Shown: piece after piece, positions 18,035-27,962 of the stretch
Layout of the letters: each line of letters begins with the position of its first letter
How positions within the stretch are numbered: the stretch's first letter is position 1
Assembly: GCF_963853665.1 (NCBI RefSeq)
Contig: NZ_OY970459.1
Location: forward strand, 4,960,001-5,024,000
Direction of reading: 5' to 3'
Length of the DNA stretch: 64,000 bases
From: Mycobacterium decipiens
Lineage (GTDB): Bacteria; Actinomycetota; Actinomycetes; Mycobacteriales; Mycobacteriaceae
Program-made: the position numbers and the translations under genes
The notes under the pieces: model-generated
Told to the model about the DNA's origin: nothing
Database searches by the model: none
Seen by the model: only the letters and a program-made list of their open reading frames with translations

Positions 18035-19191
18035 GTATCACACCGAAAACCCTTGATATGGCCGCGATCCTGGCCGACACATCAAACCGGGTGGTTGTGT
18101 GCTGCGGGGCCGGTGGTGTCGGCAAGACCACTACCGCGGCGGCGCTGGCGCTGCGTGCGGCCGAATATGGCCGCATCGTGGTTGTCTTGACGATTGACCC
18201 AGCCAAGCGATTGGCACAAGCGTTGGGGATCAACGATCTTGGCAACACACCACAGCGCGTGCCAATGGCGCCCGAAGTTCCCGGCGAGCTGCACGCGATG
18301 ATGCTCGACATGCGCCGCACGTTCGACGAGATGGTGATGCAATACTCCGGATCCGAACGGGCACAATCGATTCTGGACAACCAGTTCTATCAGACTGTTG
18401 CTACATCACTTGCCGGCACCCAAGAGTATATGGCCATGGAGAAGCTGGGCCAACTGCTAGGCCAGGACCGCTGGGACCTGATTGTGGTAGACACCCCGCC
18501 GTCGCGTAACGCGCTCGACTTCTTGGACGCGCCAAAACGATTGGGCAGCTTCATGGATAGCCGGCTGTGGAGGCTGCTACTCGCACCCGGCCGGGGTATC
18601 GGGCGACTAATAACTGGCGCAATGGGATTGGCGATGAAGGCGTTGTCCACCGTGCTGGGTTCCCAGATGCTGGCCGACGCGGCGGCATTCGTGCAATCTC
18701 TGGACGCCACGTTCGGCGGTTTCCGCGAGAAGGCCGACCGCACTTACGCGTTGTTGAAACGGCGCGGCACCCAGTTCGTGGTGGTGTCAGCGGCCGAACC
18801 CGACGCCCTGCGCGAGGCGTCCTTCTTCGTCGACCGGCTGTCACAGGAGAGCATGCCGCTAGCTGGACTCGTCCTGAACCGCACCCACCCGACGCTGTGC
18901 GCATTGCCGATCGAGCGGGCAATCGACGCTGCCGAAACCTTGGAAGCCGAGGCCACCGACTCCGGCGCCACATCGCTGACCACAGCCGTGCTGCGGATCC
19001 ATGCCGAGCGCGGGCAGACCGCGAAACGGGAGGTCCGGCTGCTGTCCCGGTTCACCGGAGCCAATCCCACCGTGCCGGTTGTTGGGGTACCGTCGCTGCC
19101 GTTTGACGTCTCCGACCTGGAAGCGCTACGTGCGCTCGCCGACCAGATCACTTCGGTCGGTGACGATGCGGGCCGCACGGCGGCCCGCTGA
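18031..19191 (+). CDS. Get3/ArsA-like ATPase, subunit B
   Basis: Orthologue of Rv3680, 386 aa. The P-loop is [16 protein letters not shown] near residue 29, Switch I is in [14 protein letters not shown] and Switch II is [15 protein letters not shown] helical, partly hydrophobic region ([13 protein letters not shown]) could bind a client helix. The last dozen codons ([12 protein letters not shown]) are encoded by the first unit of a 57-bp tandem repeat, so the C-terminus may vary with repeat history. It partners with the overlapping upstream gene. Confidence 0.9.
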   Translation: MSITPKTLDMAAILADTSNRVVVCCGAGGVGKTTTAAALALRAAEYGRIVVVLTIDPAKRLAQALGINDLGNTPQRVPMAPEVPGELHAMMLDMRRTFDEMVMQYSGSERAQSILDNQFYQTVATSLAGTQEYMAMEKLGQLLGQDRWDLIVVDTPPSRNALDFLDAPKRLGSFMDSRLWRLLLAPGRGIGRLITGAMGLAMKALSTVLGSQMLADAAAFVQSLDATFGGFREKADRTYALLKRRGTQFVVVSAAEPDALREASFFVDRLSQESMPLAGLVLNRTHPTLCALPIERAIDAAETLEAEATDSGATSLTTAVLRIHAERGQTAKREVRLLSRFTGANPTVPVVGVPSLPFDVSDLEALRALADQITSVGDDAGRTAAR

Positions 19192-19314
19192 GAAGCCGGC
19201 CCATCAGACCCGGTCGGTGACGATGCGGGCCGCACGGCGGCCCGCTGAGAAGCCGGCCCATCAGACCCGGTCGGTGACGATGCGGGCCGCACGGCGGCCC
19301 GCTGAGAAGCCGGG
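19154..19314 (+). repeat. MIRU-like 57-bp tandem repeat (about 2.8 copies)
   Basis: Near-identical units start at 19154, 19211 and 19268, each CGGTCGGTGACGATGCGGGC followed by CGCACGGCGGCCCGCTGAGA and AGCCGGCCCATCAGACC; the last is truncated. The first copy contains the stop codon of the upstream ATPase gene. The core matches the 58-bp array at 8792. Several M. tuberculosis VNTR loci have this unit type, so copy number may be polymorphic between strains. Confidence 0.9.
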
Positions 19315-19330
19315 CGATGATTAGGATCGA

Positions 19331-19369
19331 CCTATTGGGCACACGCCAGTTCCTATTGGGCACAAGCCA
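19331..19369 (+). repeat. Short direct repeat, two 18-bp copies
   Basis: CCTATTGGGCACACGCCA at 19331 recurs with one change at 19352 (CCTATTGGGCACAAGCCA), 21 bp apart, between the repeat array and the end of whiB4. The spacing of about two helical turns would suit a binding site, but no regulator is implied by the sequence. Confidence 0.4.
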
Positions 19370-19450
19370 ATTGGAGCTACTAGGCTGGCTCGTAACAAAA
19401 ACGTAATCAGAACAGCAGGGGCCGGTGGTCCTATCGACAGTCCCGAGAGG

Positions 19451-19807
19451 CTATCCAGCGGTGCCGGTGCGGCGCTTACGCTTCTCGAGGTAGTCCGACC
19501 ACGAAACCACCTCGGGATGCTGCTTGAGCAGAGCCCTGCGCTGGCGCTCGGTCATGCCACCCCACACGCCGAACTCGACCTTGTTATCCAGCGCATCTGC
19601 CGCGCACTCCTGCATTACCGGACAGTGGCGGCAAATCACCGCGGCTTTGCGTTGTGCAGCTCCCCGGACAAAGAGTTCATCGGGGTCGGTCGTCCGGCAC
19701 AGCGCCTTTGACACCCACGCGATCCGCTCTTCCGCGTCAACGCTTCGTAGCACGTTCTGTGCGGCCACGAGGTTCGTCCTTCGCGCGGCCGGGCGTGTTC
19801 CTGACAC
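19451..19807 (-). CDS. whiB4: WhiB-family iron-sulfur redox regulator
   Basis: Orthologue of Rv3681c, 118 aa from the GTG at 19805-19807 (VSGTRPAARR), behind AGGAAGGGAT; the frame extends 25 codons further but the known length fits this start. Four conserved Cys for the 4Fe-4S cluster are present (ALCRTTD, CRHC, ECAAD), then the WhiB turn GVWGGMTERQRR and a basic C-terminal DNA-binding tail (EKRKRRTG). In M. tuberculosis WhiB4 senses O2/NO and controls antioxidant genes and nucleoid compaction. Confidence 0.95.
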   Translation of the reverse strand: MSGTRPAARRTNLVAAQNVLRSVDAEERIAWVSKALCRTTDPDELFVRGAAQRKAAVICRHCPVMQECAADALDNKVEFGVWGGMTERQRRALLKQHPEVVSWSDYLEKRKRRTGTAG

Positions 19808-20168
19808 GAGCTGATCCCTTCCTCTCGGCCGCGGGTTGCGACCGCCCTCCTCGGAAACAGCCGATGTTGCGAGCGACGCCACACTGTGCCCATCGGTGTT
19901 ACCTGTATCTCACTGATCTGTATAAGTTAGGTGGTCCAGTGCCAATTGCGCAACAGTACGATAACGCTTTTTTTGGGACGCGCGTGCCGTCTTGTCCCGA
20001 TCGGCCGGGGGAAATGCAGTCGCTTCGGTCCCGTTTAGGGGGCTGACCAGTGACGCAGCCGCAAATATCGGCCCGCCCCTAGCGGCGCTCCCCCCGCACC
20101 TGCCTCGAGAAAGATTTTTTGGAGTGAGCGGCGCGGTGGCGTGACTGGGGGTCGCTACTGTAGTACCC
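19808..20168. other. whiB4-ponA2 divergent intergenic region
   Basis: A 361-bp stretch with no convincing gene. It must hold the whiB4 promoter (minus) and the ponA2 promoter (plus). AT-richer patches occur near 19915-19950 (CTGTATAAGTTAGG) and 19965-19980, plausible promoter elements, but I cannot assign -35/-10 boxes securely. Confidence 0.4.
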
Positions 20169-22601
20169 ATGCCCGAGCGCCCGCCGGCCGCGATCACCGT
20201 CCTGAAGTTGGCTGGGTGCTGCTTGTTGGCCGGTGTCGTGGCCACTGCCCTTATGTTCCCGTTCGCAGGCGGGCTCGGGCTGATGTCCAATCGCGCCTCT
20301 GAGGTAGTAGCCAACGGCTCGGCTCAGCTGCTCGAGGGGCAAGTGCCGGCGGTATCGACGATGGTCGACGCGAAGGGCAACACGATCGCATGGCTGTATT
20401 CCCAGCGTCGGTTTGAGGTGCCCTCGGACAAGATCGCCAACACGATGAAGCTGGCGATCGTCTCGATCGAAGATAAGCGGTTCGCTGACCACAACGGCGT
20501 GGACTGGAAGGGCACCCTGACCGGCCTGGCCGGCTATGCATCCGGCGATCTCGACACTCGCGGCGGCTCGACACTCGAACAGCAGTACGTGAAGAACTAC
20601 CAACTGCTGGTGACCGCCCAGACCGATGCCGAGAAGCGAGCGGCCGTCGAAACCACTCCGGCGCGCAAGCTTCGCGAGATCCGGATGGCGCTCACGCTGG
20701 ACAAAACCTTCACCAAATCCGAAATCCTGACCCGATATCTGAATCTGGTCTCGTTCGGCAACAACTCGTTCGGCGTCCAGGACGCGGCGCAGACCTACTT
20801 CGGCATCAACGCGTCCGACCTGAATTGGCAGCAAGCGGCGCTGCTCGCGGGCATGGTGCAGTCCACCAGCACCCTCAACCCGTACACCAACCCGGAGGGC
20901 GCGTTGGCCCGGCGGAATGTGGTCCTGGACACCATGATCGAGAACCTTCCCGGGGAGGCGGAGGCATTGCGCGCCGCCAAGGCCGAGCCACTGGGCGTAC
21001 TGCCGCAGCCCAATGAGCTGCCGCGCGGCTGCATCGCGGCCGGCGACCGCGCATTCTTCTGCGACTACGTCCAGGAGTACCTGTCTCGGGCCGGGATCAG
21101 CAAGGAACAGGTCGCCAAGGGGGGGTACTTGATCCGCACCACCCTTGACCCGGAGGTGCAGACACCGGTCAAGGCTGCTATCGACAAGTACGCCAGCCCG
21201 AACCTCGCGGGCATTTCCAGCGTGATGAGCGTGGTCAAACCCGGTAAGGATTCGCACAAAGTGCTGGCCATGGCCAGCAACCGCAAGTACGGGTTGGACA
21301 TAGAAGCCGGCGAAACCATGCGGCCACAGCCGTTCTCCCTGGTCGGCGACGGCGCCGGATCCATCTTCAAAATCTTCACCACCGCCGCCGCCCTGGACAT
21401 GGGCATGGGCATTAACGCCCAACTCGACGTGCCGCCCCGATTCCAGGCCAAAGGCCTGGGAAGTGGCGGGGCGAAGGGGTGCCCCAAAGAGACCTGGTGT
21501 GTGGTGAACGCCGGCAACTACCGCGGATCGATGAACGTCACCGACGCGCTGGCAACCTCGCCCAACACCGCATTCGCCAAGCTGATCTCGCAGGTCGGGG
21601 TGGGGCGTACGGTCGATATGGCCATCAAACTCGGGCTGAGGTCCTACGCGAATCCCGGCACCGCACGCGACTACAACCCCGACAGCAACGAGAGCTTGGC
21701 CGACTTCGTCAAACGGCAGAACATCGGTTCATTCACCCTCGGACCCATCGAGGTAAACGCGCTGGAACTGTCGAACGTCGCGGCCACATTGGCGTCCGGC
21801 GGCGTGTGGTGCCCCCCGAACCCGATCAACCAGCTCATCGACCGCAATGGCAACGAAGTCGCCGTCACCACCGAGACGTGCGACCAGGTGGTACCCGAGG
21901 GGCTAGCGAACACCCTCGCCAACGCGATGAGTAAGGACGCCGTAGGCAGCGGCACGGCGGCCGGTTCAGCCGGCGCGGCGGGCTGGGACCTGCCGGTGTC
22001 CGGCAAGACCGGCACCAGTGAGGCCCACCGGTCCGCCGGCTTCGTTGGCTTCACCAACCGCTACGCGGCGGCGAACTACATCTACGACGACTCCAGCTCG
22101 CCGACAGACCTGTGCTCCGGCCCGCTGCGCCATTGCGGAAGCGGCGACCTGTACGGCGGCAACGAGCCTTCGCGCACCTGGTTCACCGCCATGAAGCCGA
22201 TCGCCAACAACTTCGGCGAGGTGCATTTGCCACCAACCGATCCGCGCTATGTCGACGGCTCACCGGGCTCACGGGTACCGAGCGTGGCCGGTCTGGATGT
22301 CGACGCCGCACGCCAGCGTTTAAAGGACGCGGGTTTCCAGGTCGCCGACCAAACCAACTCCGTCAACAGCTCCGCCAAGTACGGCGAGGTGGTCGGAACA
22401 TCACCCAGCGGTCAAACCATTCCGGGTTCGATCGTCACGATCCAGATCAGCAACGGCATCCCGCCGCCTCCGCCGCTGCCGCTACTGCCGGAGGATGGTG
22501 GGCCGCCACTTCCGGTCGGATCGCAGGTGGTAGAGATTCCGGGGCTGCCGCCGATCACCATCCCGCTGTTGGCACCGCCACCGCCCGCGCCTCCTCCGTA
22601 G
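20169..22601 (+). CDS. ponA2: Bifunctional class A penicillin-binding protein with PASTA domain
   Basis: Orthologue of Rv3682, 810 aa. It builds peptidoglycan by glycan polymerisation and transpeptidation at the outer membrane face, and supports stress and stationary survival. A TM anchor (about 13-37) is followed by a GT51 transglycosylase domain with SIEDKRFADHNGVDWKG and RGGSTLEQQYVKN. The transpeptidase has S398-I-F-K, SPN in LATSPNTAF and K613-TGTS. A single PASTA domain (PSVAGLDVDAARQRLKDAGF) lies near 700-765, then a Pro-rich tail. Confidence 0.97.
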   Translation: MPERPPAAITVLKLAGCCLLAGVVATALMFPFAGGLGLMSNRASEVVANGSAQLLEGQVPAVSTMVDAKGNTIAWLYSQRRFEVPSDKIANTMKLAIVSIEDKRFADHNGVDWKGTLTGLAGYASGDLDTRGGSTLEQQYVKNYQLLVTAQTDAEKRAAVETTPARKLREIRMALTLDKTFTKSEILTRYLNLVSFGNNSFGVQDAAQTYFGINASDLNWQQAALLAGMVQSTSTLNPYTNPEGALARRNVVLDTMIENLPGEAEALRAAKAEPLGVLPQPNELPRGCIAAGDRAFFCDYVQEYLSRAGISKEQVAKGGYLIRTTLDPEVQTPVKAAIDKYASPNLAGISSVMSVVKPGKDSHKVLAMASNRKYGLDIEAGETMRPQPFSLVGDGAGSIFKIFTTAAALDMGMGINAQLDVPPRFQAKGLGSGGAKGCPKETWCVVNAGNYRGSMNVTDALATSPNTAFAKLISQVGVGRTVDMAIKLGLRSYANPGTARDYNPDSNESLADFVKRQNIGSFTLGPIEVNALELSNVAATLASGGVWCPPNPINQLIDRNGNEVAVTTETCDQVVPEGLANTLANAMSKDAVGSGTAAGSAGAAGWDLPVSGKTGTSEAHRSAGFVGFTNRYAAANYIYDDSSSPTDLCSGPLRHCGSGDLYGGNEPSRTWFTAMKPIANNFGEVHLPPTDPRYVDGSPGSRVPSVAGLDVDAARQRLKDAGFQVADQTNSVNSSAKYGEVVGTSPSGQTIPGSIVTIQISNGIPPPPPLPLLPEDGGPPLPVGSQVVEIPGLPPITIPLLAPPPPAPPP

Positions 22602-22667
22602 GCCTCCAGTGGGCCACGTGCCGCTGCAGGCGCGCGGCCATCCCCCGGCCGGCAGTAGGCTGCGTGC

Positions 22668-23687
22668 ATGGCTGCTGCCGAAGACTCGATTACCCGGCTC
22701 ATTCCCGGGCCGCCGCGCGGCCCGCTTCGTCGCGGGGTTGTGCCCACCCTGATCCGCACCAGCGCCGTGACACTCGGCTCGGCCGCGGCCGGGATCGGCT
22801 ACGCGGCGCTGGTCGAGCGCAACGCGTTCGTGCTGCGTGAGGTGACCATGCCGGTCTTGACGCCGGGCTCCACCCCGCTGCGGGTGCTGCATATCAGCGA
22901 TCTCCACATGCTGCCCAACCAGCATCGTAAACAGGCCTGGCTGCGGGAGCTCGCCAGCTGGGAGCCGGACCTGGTCGTAAACACCGGTGACAACCTGGCA
23001 CACCCCAAGGCGGTGCCCGCGGTCGTCCAGACCCTGAGCGATCTGCTATCCCGGCCGGGCGTCTTCGTATTCGGCAGCAACGACTACTTTGGGCCGCGGT
23101 TGAAGAACCCGATGAACTACCTAACCAACCCGGATCACCGGGTCCGCGGGGAACCGCTGCCCTGGCAGGATCTGCGGGCAGCGTTCACCGAGCGTGGGTG
23201 GCTCGACCTCACCCACATCCGCCGCGAGTTCGAAGTCGCCGGTCTGCACATCGCCGCCGCGGGCGTCGACGACCCGCACATCGACCGAGACCGCTACGAC
23301 ACGGTGGCGGGCCCGGCAAGCCCGGCCGCCAACCTGCGGCTGGGGCTGACCCATTCGCCGGAGCCGCGGGTGTTGGACCGCTTCGCCGCCGACGGCTACC
23401 AGCTGGTGATGGCCGGCCATACCCACGGTGGCCAGCTGTGCCTGCCGTTCTACGGAGCGTTGGTGACCAACTGCGGTTTGGACCGTTCCCGGGCCAAGGG
23501 AGCGTCGCAATGGGGCGCGAATATGCGGTTGCATGTTTCCGCCGGGATCGGCACCTCGCCGTTTGCGCCGCTGCGGTTCTGCTGCCGACCGGAGGCAACC
23601 CTGCTGACGTTGATCGCCAGCCCGATGGGCGACCGCGATTCGAGCAGCAACCTGGGCCGCTCACAGCCGACAGTGTCGGTGCGTTGA
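22668..23687 (+). CDS. Membrane-anchored metallophosphoesterase
   Basis: Orthologue of Rv3683, 339 aa. The calcineurin-like metal ligands are all visible: ISDLHM, NTGDNL, GSNDYFG and GHTHGGQL. One hydrophobic segment at about 25-45 likely anchors it to the membrane. The substrate is unknown; relatives (YkuE type) act on lipid or phosphodiester substrates. Its stop overlaps the TTG proposed for the next gene. Confidence 0.88.
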   Translation: MAAAEDSITRLIPGPPRGPLRRGVVPTLIRTSAVTLGSAAAGIGYAALVERNAFVLREVTMPVLTPGSTPLRVLHISDLHMLPNQHRKQAWLRELASWEPDLVVNTGDNLAHPKAVPAVVQTLSDLLSRPGVFVFGSNDYFGPRLKNPMNYLTNPDHRVRGEPLPWQDLRAAFTERGWLDLTHIRREFEVAGLHIAAAGVDDPHIDRDRYDTVAGPASPAANLRLGLTHSPEPRVLDRFAADGYQLVMAGHTHGGQLCLPFYGALVTNCGLDRSRAKGASQWGANMRLHVSAGIGTSPFAPLRFCCRPEATLLTLIASPMGDRDSSSNLGRSQPTVSVR

Positions 23688-24790
23688 GCGGCGGGGCCTG
23701 TATCGCGGTCCGAAGCCTCTCCAGAAGCTGGACGGACAACGCGGTCCGGTTGATCGAGGCGGACGCCCGCCGCAGCGCCGACACCCACCTGCTGCGCTAC
23801 CCACTGCCGGCGGCGTGGTGCACGGATGTCAACGTCGAGCTGTACCTCAAGGACGAGACGACCCATATCACCGGCAGTCTCAAACACCGGCTGGCGCGCT
23901 CGTTGTTCCTCTATGCGCTGTGCAACGGCTGGATCAACGAGAACACCACGGTGGTCGAGGCGTCGTCGGGTTCAACGGCGGTGTCCGAGGCCTACTTCGC
24001 TGCACTGCTGGGTTTGCCATTCATCGCCGTGATGCCGGCCGCGACCAGCCCCTCCAAGATCGCACTGATCGAATCGCAAGGCGGCCGTTGCCATTTCGTC
24101 GAGAAGTCGAGTCAGGTCTACGCCGAAGCGGAGCGTGTCGCCAACGAGACCGGCGGCCACTACCTCGACCAGTTCACCAACGCAGAGCGCGCAACCGACT
24201 GGCGCGGCAACAACAACATCGCCGAGTCGATCTTCGCCCAGATGCGCGACGAAGAGCACCCGATTCCGGATTGGATCGTGGTGGGTGCCGGTACCGGTGG
24301 AACCAGCGCGACGATCGGACGCTACATCCGCTACCGGCGGCACGCGACCCGGTTGTGCGTCGTCGACCCGGAGAATTCGGCGTTCTTCCCCGCCTACAAC
24401 GAGGGCCGGTACGACATCGTCATGCCCACGTCGTCCCGCATCGAGGGCATCGGCCGGCCGCGGGTTGAGCCGTCGTTTCTGCCCTCCGTGGTTGACCGCA
24501 TGGTGGCGGTCCCCGACGCCGCGTCGATCGCTGCCTCCCGACATGTCAGCACGGTGCTGGGGCGTCGCGTGGGACCGTCTACCGGCACCAATCTCTGGGG
24601 TGCTTTCGGGCTGCTCGCCGAGATGGTCACCGAGGGCCGCAGCGGTTCGGTGGTCACGCTGCTCGCCGATAGCGGTGACCGCTACGCCGATACCTACTTC
24701 AGCGACGATTGGGTCAGTGCCCAGGGGCTCGACCCGACCGGCCCGGCCCAGGCGCTGGTGGAATTCGAGCGCTCCTGTCGCTGGGCGTGA
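23684..24790 (+). CDS. PLP-dependent lyase of the cysteine synthase/CBS family
   Basis: Orthologue of Rv3684. I read 368 aa from a TTG at 23684 overlapping the previous stop (TTGA); a TTG at 23750 would give 346 aa and cannot be excluded. The fold-type II PLP signature is clear: the Schiff-base Lys in [10 protein letters not shown], the substrate loop [13 protein letters not shown], and the phosphate-binding [14 protein letters not shown]. It is more like a cysteine desulfhydrase/lyase than a canonical CysK. Probably translated with the upstream phosphoesterase. Confidence 0.82.
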   Translation: MSGGACIAVRSLSRSWTDNAVRLIEADARRSADTHLLRYPLPAAWCTDVNVELYLKDETTHITGSLKHRLARSLFLYALCNGWINENTTVVEASSGSTAVSEAYFAALLGLPFIAVMPAATSPSKIALIESQGGRCHFVEKSSQVYAEAERVANETGGHYLDQFTNAERATDWRGNNNIAESIFAQMRDEEHPIPDWIVVGAGTGGTSATIGRYIRYRRHATRLCVVDPENSAFFPAYNEGRYDIVMPTSSRIEGIGRPRVEPSFLPSVVDRMVAVPDAASIAASRHVSTVLGRRVGPSTGTNLWGAFGLLAEMVTEGRSGSVVTLLADSGDRYADTYFSDDWVSAQGLDPTGPAQALVEFERSCRWA

Positions 24791-24851
24791 CGGGCGGACC
24801 TGCGGTTTAGCTAGTCGACCAGCCGGTGCGATACGCTGTCGTGGCTTCAAG

Positions 24852-24928
<77 letters not shown>

Positions 24929-25004
24929 GTGTGATGTCGCGGGCACGCAGGTGTCTTCGGATAGGCCCTTCGATCGTCTAGATCGAAGATGGACCCGATC
25001 CCAG

Positions 25005-26378
25005 CTATCGCGTGGTCCCCGCGCGAGGGCGAAACCGCACTCTGGTGCCGCGGCGGGGCGCGAGCATGATTGAGCGCCGCACGATCCTCTCGGGCTCGTC
25101 GTCGACGGCGGTGAACTCGCCCTCGCGGAGCAGCACATGCAGTACGGTGATCAACTCTCGAATTGAGAAACTCGCGCCCAGACAACGTTTGACGCCGCCC
25201 CCGAACGGAACCCATGCATAGGTCTGCGGTCGGGTGCCGAGGAACCGCTCGGGACGGAAGGCGTGTGGTTGCTCGTAGGTCTGGGCATTGCGGTTAATGG
25301 CAATGATGTGGACGACGATTCGGGTGCCGGCGTCGACGCGGTAGCCGCCGATGGCAACCGGTTGGGCGGCAACTCGGGCGGTGAAGGGCGCGGGTGGACG
25401 TATCCGCAGAGTCTCGTTGATCACCGCCGCCGTGAAGGCTTCCTCGCCACTGCTGGCTTCTTCACGCACCCGGCGGAGGGCATCGGGATGATGCAGCAGG
25501 AGGTCGAAGGCCCATGCCAATGTGGTGGCGGTTGTTTCGTGACCCGCCAGCAGCAGGGTGATCAGATCGTCGCGAATCTCGCTGTCCGACAGGCGTTCTC
25601 CGTCTTCCCCACGCGCACACATGAGCAACGCCAAGATATCGAGTTGCTTGTTTAGGTGCGGATCGTTTCGGCGCTGGGCGATCAGCGGCATAACGATGTC
25701 GTCGATTTCGCTGTTGGCGCGTGCGCGCGAAGGCCACACCCGCAGTGCGCCCGCCCGCCGTAGCGCGTAGCGCACGGTCAATTGCTCTGAAACACCGAGG
25801 TTCAGCAGGCGTTCAAACGGCCGGCCCAATCGCTGCACCTCGTCGGGCTCATCAACGCCGAAGATGATCTTGACGATCACGTCCAGCATCAGCGACCGCG
25901 CTGCCTGCAGCATCGCGAACGGACAGTCAATCGGCCACGTACGCATCGCCGCACGGGTGGAGTTCTCAATGATCGGGATGTACCTATCCAGCGCCGCGCC
26001 ATGCAATGGAGGCGTCAGGAGTTTGCGACGCCGAAGATGCTCCGGCTCCTCCTGGACAAACATCGATCCGGAGCCGTAGATCGCCGCCGCCGGCCCCACC
26101 CCCTCGCCTCCGAGCAGGACGTCGGCCGGAGCGGTGAAGACCTCCTTGACCAGCGCCGGATCGGACACGATCGCAACGTCACCCAGGCTGAGGATGGGCA
26201 TGGTCATTATCGGTCCGTACCGACGGATCAGTCGCAGCATCCGACGCTCGCCGCCCACGAGGTAGGTAACCGCATAGGCGGCCGCAAATGCCCAACGAAG
26301 CCCGCGGGGAGCGGGTAGGCCGGGTGGACGGCGCAGCTCATCCGGCGCGTCCTCGCGGCGAAGTGCGGATGCGGCCAC
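25005..26378 (-). CDS. cyp137: Cytochrome P450 (CYP137)
   Basis: Orthologue of Rv3685c. The frame is open from 26561, but its upstream part overlaps the neighbouring gene. I propose the GTG at 26376-26378, giving 457 aa; a TTG near 26414 is an alternative and no ribosome-binding site decides between them. P450 landmarks: I-helix LLLAGHETTATT, ExxR in NETLRIRPP, and heme loop FGGGVKRCLGAS with the axial Cys. The substrate is unknown. No ferredoxin gene is adjacent. Confidence 0.9.
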   Translation of the reverse strand: MAASALRREDAPDELRRPPGLPAPRGLRWAFAAAYAVTYLVGGERRMLRLIRRYGPIMTMPILSLGDVAIVSDPALVKEVFTAPADVLLGGEGVGPAAAIYGSGSMFVQEEPEHLRRRKLLTPPLHGAALDRYIPIIENSTRAAMRTWPIDCPFAMLQAARSLMLDVIVKIIFGVDEPDEVQRLGRPFERLLNLGVSEQLTVRYALRRAGALRVWPSRARANSEIDDIVMPLIAQRRNDPHLNKQLDILALLMCARGEDGERLSDSEIRDDLITLLLAGHETTATTLAWAFDLLLHHPDALRRVREEASSGEEAFTAAVINETLRIRPPAPFTARVAAQPVAIGGYRVDAGTRIVVHIIAINRNAQTYEQPHAFRPERFLGTRPQTYAWVPFGGGVKRCLGASFSIRELITVLHVLLREGEFTAVDDEPERIVRRSIMLAPRRGTRVRFRPRAGTTR

Positions 26379-26460
26379 GTCTACGACACAAACACAGCGC
26401 TTCTGGCCGGTCAACGCGGCTGGCCTGGCCCCCTCCGCGCCCGGCTCGCTCAAGCGCCCA

Positions 26461-26763
26461 CTACACGCAGTCGGCGCAGACCTGACGCCCCGCGCTGGAT
26501 ATGCGCAATCGGCTGCGGTGCTGGACCAAGAAGCAGCTCGAACAGGTGAACTCGTCGGCACGCTTCGGAACTACCTTCATCGCCAGTTCTTCGCCGGACA
26601 GATCCGCGCCGGGCAGCTCGAAGCACGATGCATCGTTGGGATCCTCATCGACGACGGCGGTGGACGACCTGGTCAAGCCAGGCGCCAGCTCGCGCAATCC
26701 GGATTGGTCGGCCCTATCGGCGTCGGACCCGCGGCGTGCGTCGTAATCGCTACCGGTCGCCAT
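26461..26763 (-). CDS. DUF4193 small zinc-ribbon-like protein
   Basis: 100 aa from the ATG at 26761-26763 (MATGSDYDARR), which has AGGAAGG at proper spacing; an ATG two codons upstream sits too close to it. The acidic N-terminal half and two CxxC pairs (FTCSSCFLVQHRSRL and VCADCV at the end) match DUF4193, a conserved actinobacterial family with probable metal binding and unknown function. At the position of Rv3686c. Confidence 0.75.
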   Translation of the reverse strand: MATGSDYDARRGSDADRADQSGLRELAPGLTRSSTAVVDEDPNDASCFELPGADLSGEELAMKVVPKRADEFTCSSCFLVQHRSRLRISSAGRQVCADCV

Positions 26764-26935
26764 GGGCATTCCTTCCTGCTGAGTGGCGGGTCAACTCCCG
26801 ACCTGTGGTCACCCATTGGCTCAGGCAATACCCCATTAGGGCACCAGCCACACCCATCCAGCCGAAGTAATTTCACACACGACAAATCAGCACGACCCAG
26901 CTGGTGCTGTTGGCTGGGGCGGGGCCGGCCCGGCG

Positions 26936-27274
26936 TTACCGCGCCGAAAGTCGCCGACCACGCCAGCCGGTCGGGAATGCGGCCGCCGCATGGGTGTGCG
27001 TTCCGCGCGGACCCGGTGTTCTGCCGGAGACCCCGCGCTGGCTATGTGCGATATAGGCCACCCCAAACCAGGGCGCCATCACGGCGACAACCAGGGCCAC
27101 CGCGGCAACCGGTAGGTGGCCGAGTACCAGCGCAACTAAACCCACAACCAGTGCGACCGCCCACACGCCAGCCGCCACCAGCCCCGGCACCCTGACCCGC
27201 TCGCGGACGGCACCGCCAGCGATTGGCTGAGACGTAGATGCATGATCGTCGGCGTCACTTCCGGTGCGGACCAT
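26936..27274 (-). CDS. Small two-TM membrane protein, unknown
   Basis: 112 aa from the ATG at 27272-27274 behind GGGAGGG. It has an acidic/Ser-rich N-terminus, two adjoining hydrophobic helices (about 29-48 VPGLVAAGVWAVALVVGLVA and 50-72), then a basic Arg/His-rich tail. I do not recognise a named family. The 172 bp between it and the DUF4193 gene shows nothing else. Confidence 0.6.
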   Translation of the reverse strand: MVRTGSDADDHASTSQPIAGGAVRERVRVPGLVAAGVWAVALVVGLVALVLGHLPVAAVALVVAVMAPWFGVAYIAHSQRGVSGRTPGPRGTHTHAAAAFPTGWRGRRLSAR

Positions 27275-27369
27275 GATCCCTCCCAAGCCAGAAAGCGTTG
27301 CAGCCCAACGTAGCCGATGCGATCCATCGACAGCCAGATTCGATCAGCACATCAAAGGATGTCATCAGG

Positions 27370-27560
27370 GCATTGACAGCTTTGGCCGGTCAGGGTGACC
27401 CGCGCCGACAGCTGTGCCACGTCGCGGATCCGGCGGCGGTCCTCGGCAGCGCTGATCCGCAGCCAGTCGGCGATCACCTGGCCCGCCGATCGCGGGCGGG
27501 ATCCTCGCCCCCAGCCCGGCGATCACGTCGTGGCTGACCGCGACCTGGCGTCGGCGCGCG
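27370..27560 (-). pseudogene. REP13E12/DUF222 gene fragment (frameshifted)
   Basis: Reading the minus strand from about 27560 gives ENARRRQVAVSHDVIAGLGA and on to PPAIGGP. After a frameshift near 27478 the next frame continues QVIADWLRISAAEDRRRIRD then VAQLSARVTLTG. This is the DUF222 helix segment of the 13E12 repeat family (WLRISxAExRRRI...LTG). Only about 60 codons remain, with neither the start nor the HNH domain. It lies exactly at the edge of the segment absent from M. tuberculosis. Confidence 0.7.
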
Positions 27561-27563
27561 TTC

Positions 27564-27962
27564 TCAGCCGGCCATAAACTCGTGGTAAGCCGACTCCAGG
27601 TGCGGCGGCAACGCCGTCACATTGCAGTGGCGTTCGGTATCGCCAATGGGCGCCAGAATCCCGCGCAGCTCGTAGTACTCCTGCGGATGCGCGGTGAAGT
27701 AGCTGCGGATGTTGGCGGCCGCATCACCACGCGGCTGGCCGTAGGCGGCCGAGACCACTTGATTGGCGCCCGGATGTGTGGCGAGGTACTGCTGTGCCGC
27801 GCCGGTCACCGACGTCACGGTGGCGCTCACCCCCTCCGGACTGCAGTCGGGCGCCGCCGCCGCCGTGGGCGCACCGACGATACCGATAGCGATTCCCCCG
27901 AGCAGGCAACCCGCGCCGACGCCGACAACTCCGGAACGCGCGACGATACTGCTGAATTTCAT
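27564..27962 (-). CDS. Secreted hemophore-like heme-binding protein
   Basis: 132 aa from the ATG at 27960-27962 (MKFSSIVARSG), with GAAGGAAC upstream. A Sec signal peptide ends near PTAAAA-PDCS. The mature part of about 95 aa has the mycobacterial haemophore (Rv0203-like) pattern: a Cys just after the signal (PDCSPEG), TSVTGAAQQYLATHPGANQV, AAANIRSYFTAHPQEYYELR, and a second Cys (ERHCNV). The family binds heme outside the cell. It is divergent from the DyP cassette, which also involves heme. No counterpart at this locus in H37Rv that I recall. Confidence 0.8.
   Translation of the reverse strand: MKFSSIVARSGVVGVGAGCLLGGIAIGIVGAPTAAAAPDCSPEGVSATVTSVTGAAQQYLATHPGANQVVSAAYGQPRGDAAANIRSYFTAHPQEYYELRGILAPIGDTERHCNVTALPPHLESAYHEFMAG

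Noticed and set aside
19001..19324. 107-codon plus frame across the 57-bp array
   Set aside because: Repeat-driven open frame ([15 protein letters not shown] repeated) in another frame of the ATPase gene.
19915..19950. SigA promoter for whiB4 (TTGGCA and TATACA on the minus strand)
   Set aside because: The spacer is only 15 bp and the leader would be over 100 nt; not strong enough to list.
20079..21422. 447-codon minus-strand frame opposite ponA2
   Set aside because: Antisense shadow of a highly conserved coding frame in GC-rich DNA. Translation shows no domain, and ponA2 is certain.
24929..25004. Phage attachment site at the 3' end of tRNA-Pro
   Set aside because: No integrase and no repeat of the tRNA 3' end found downstream by eye.
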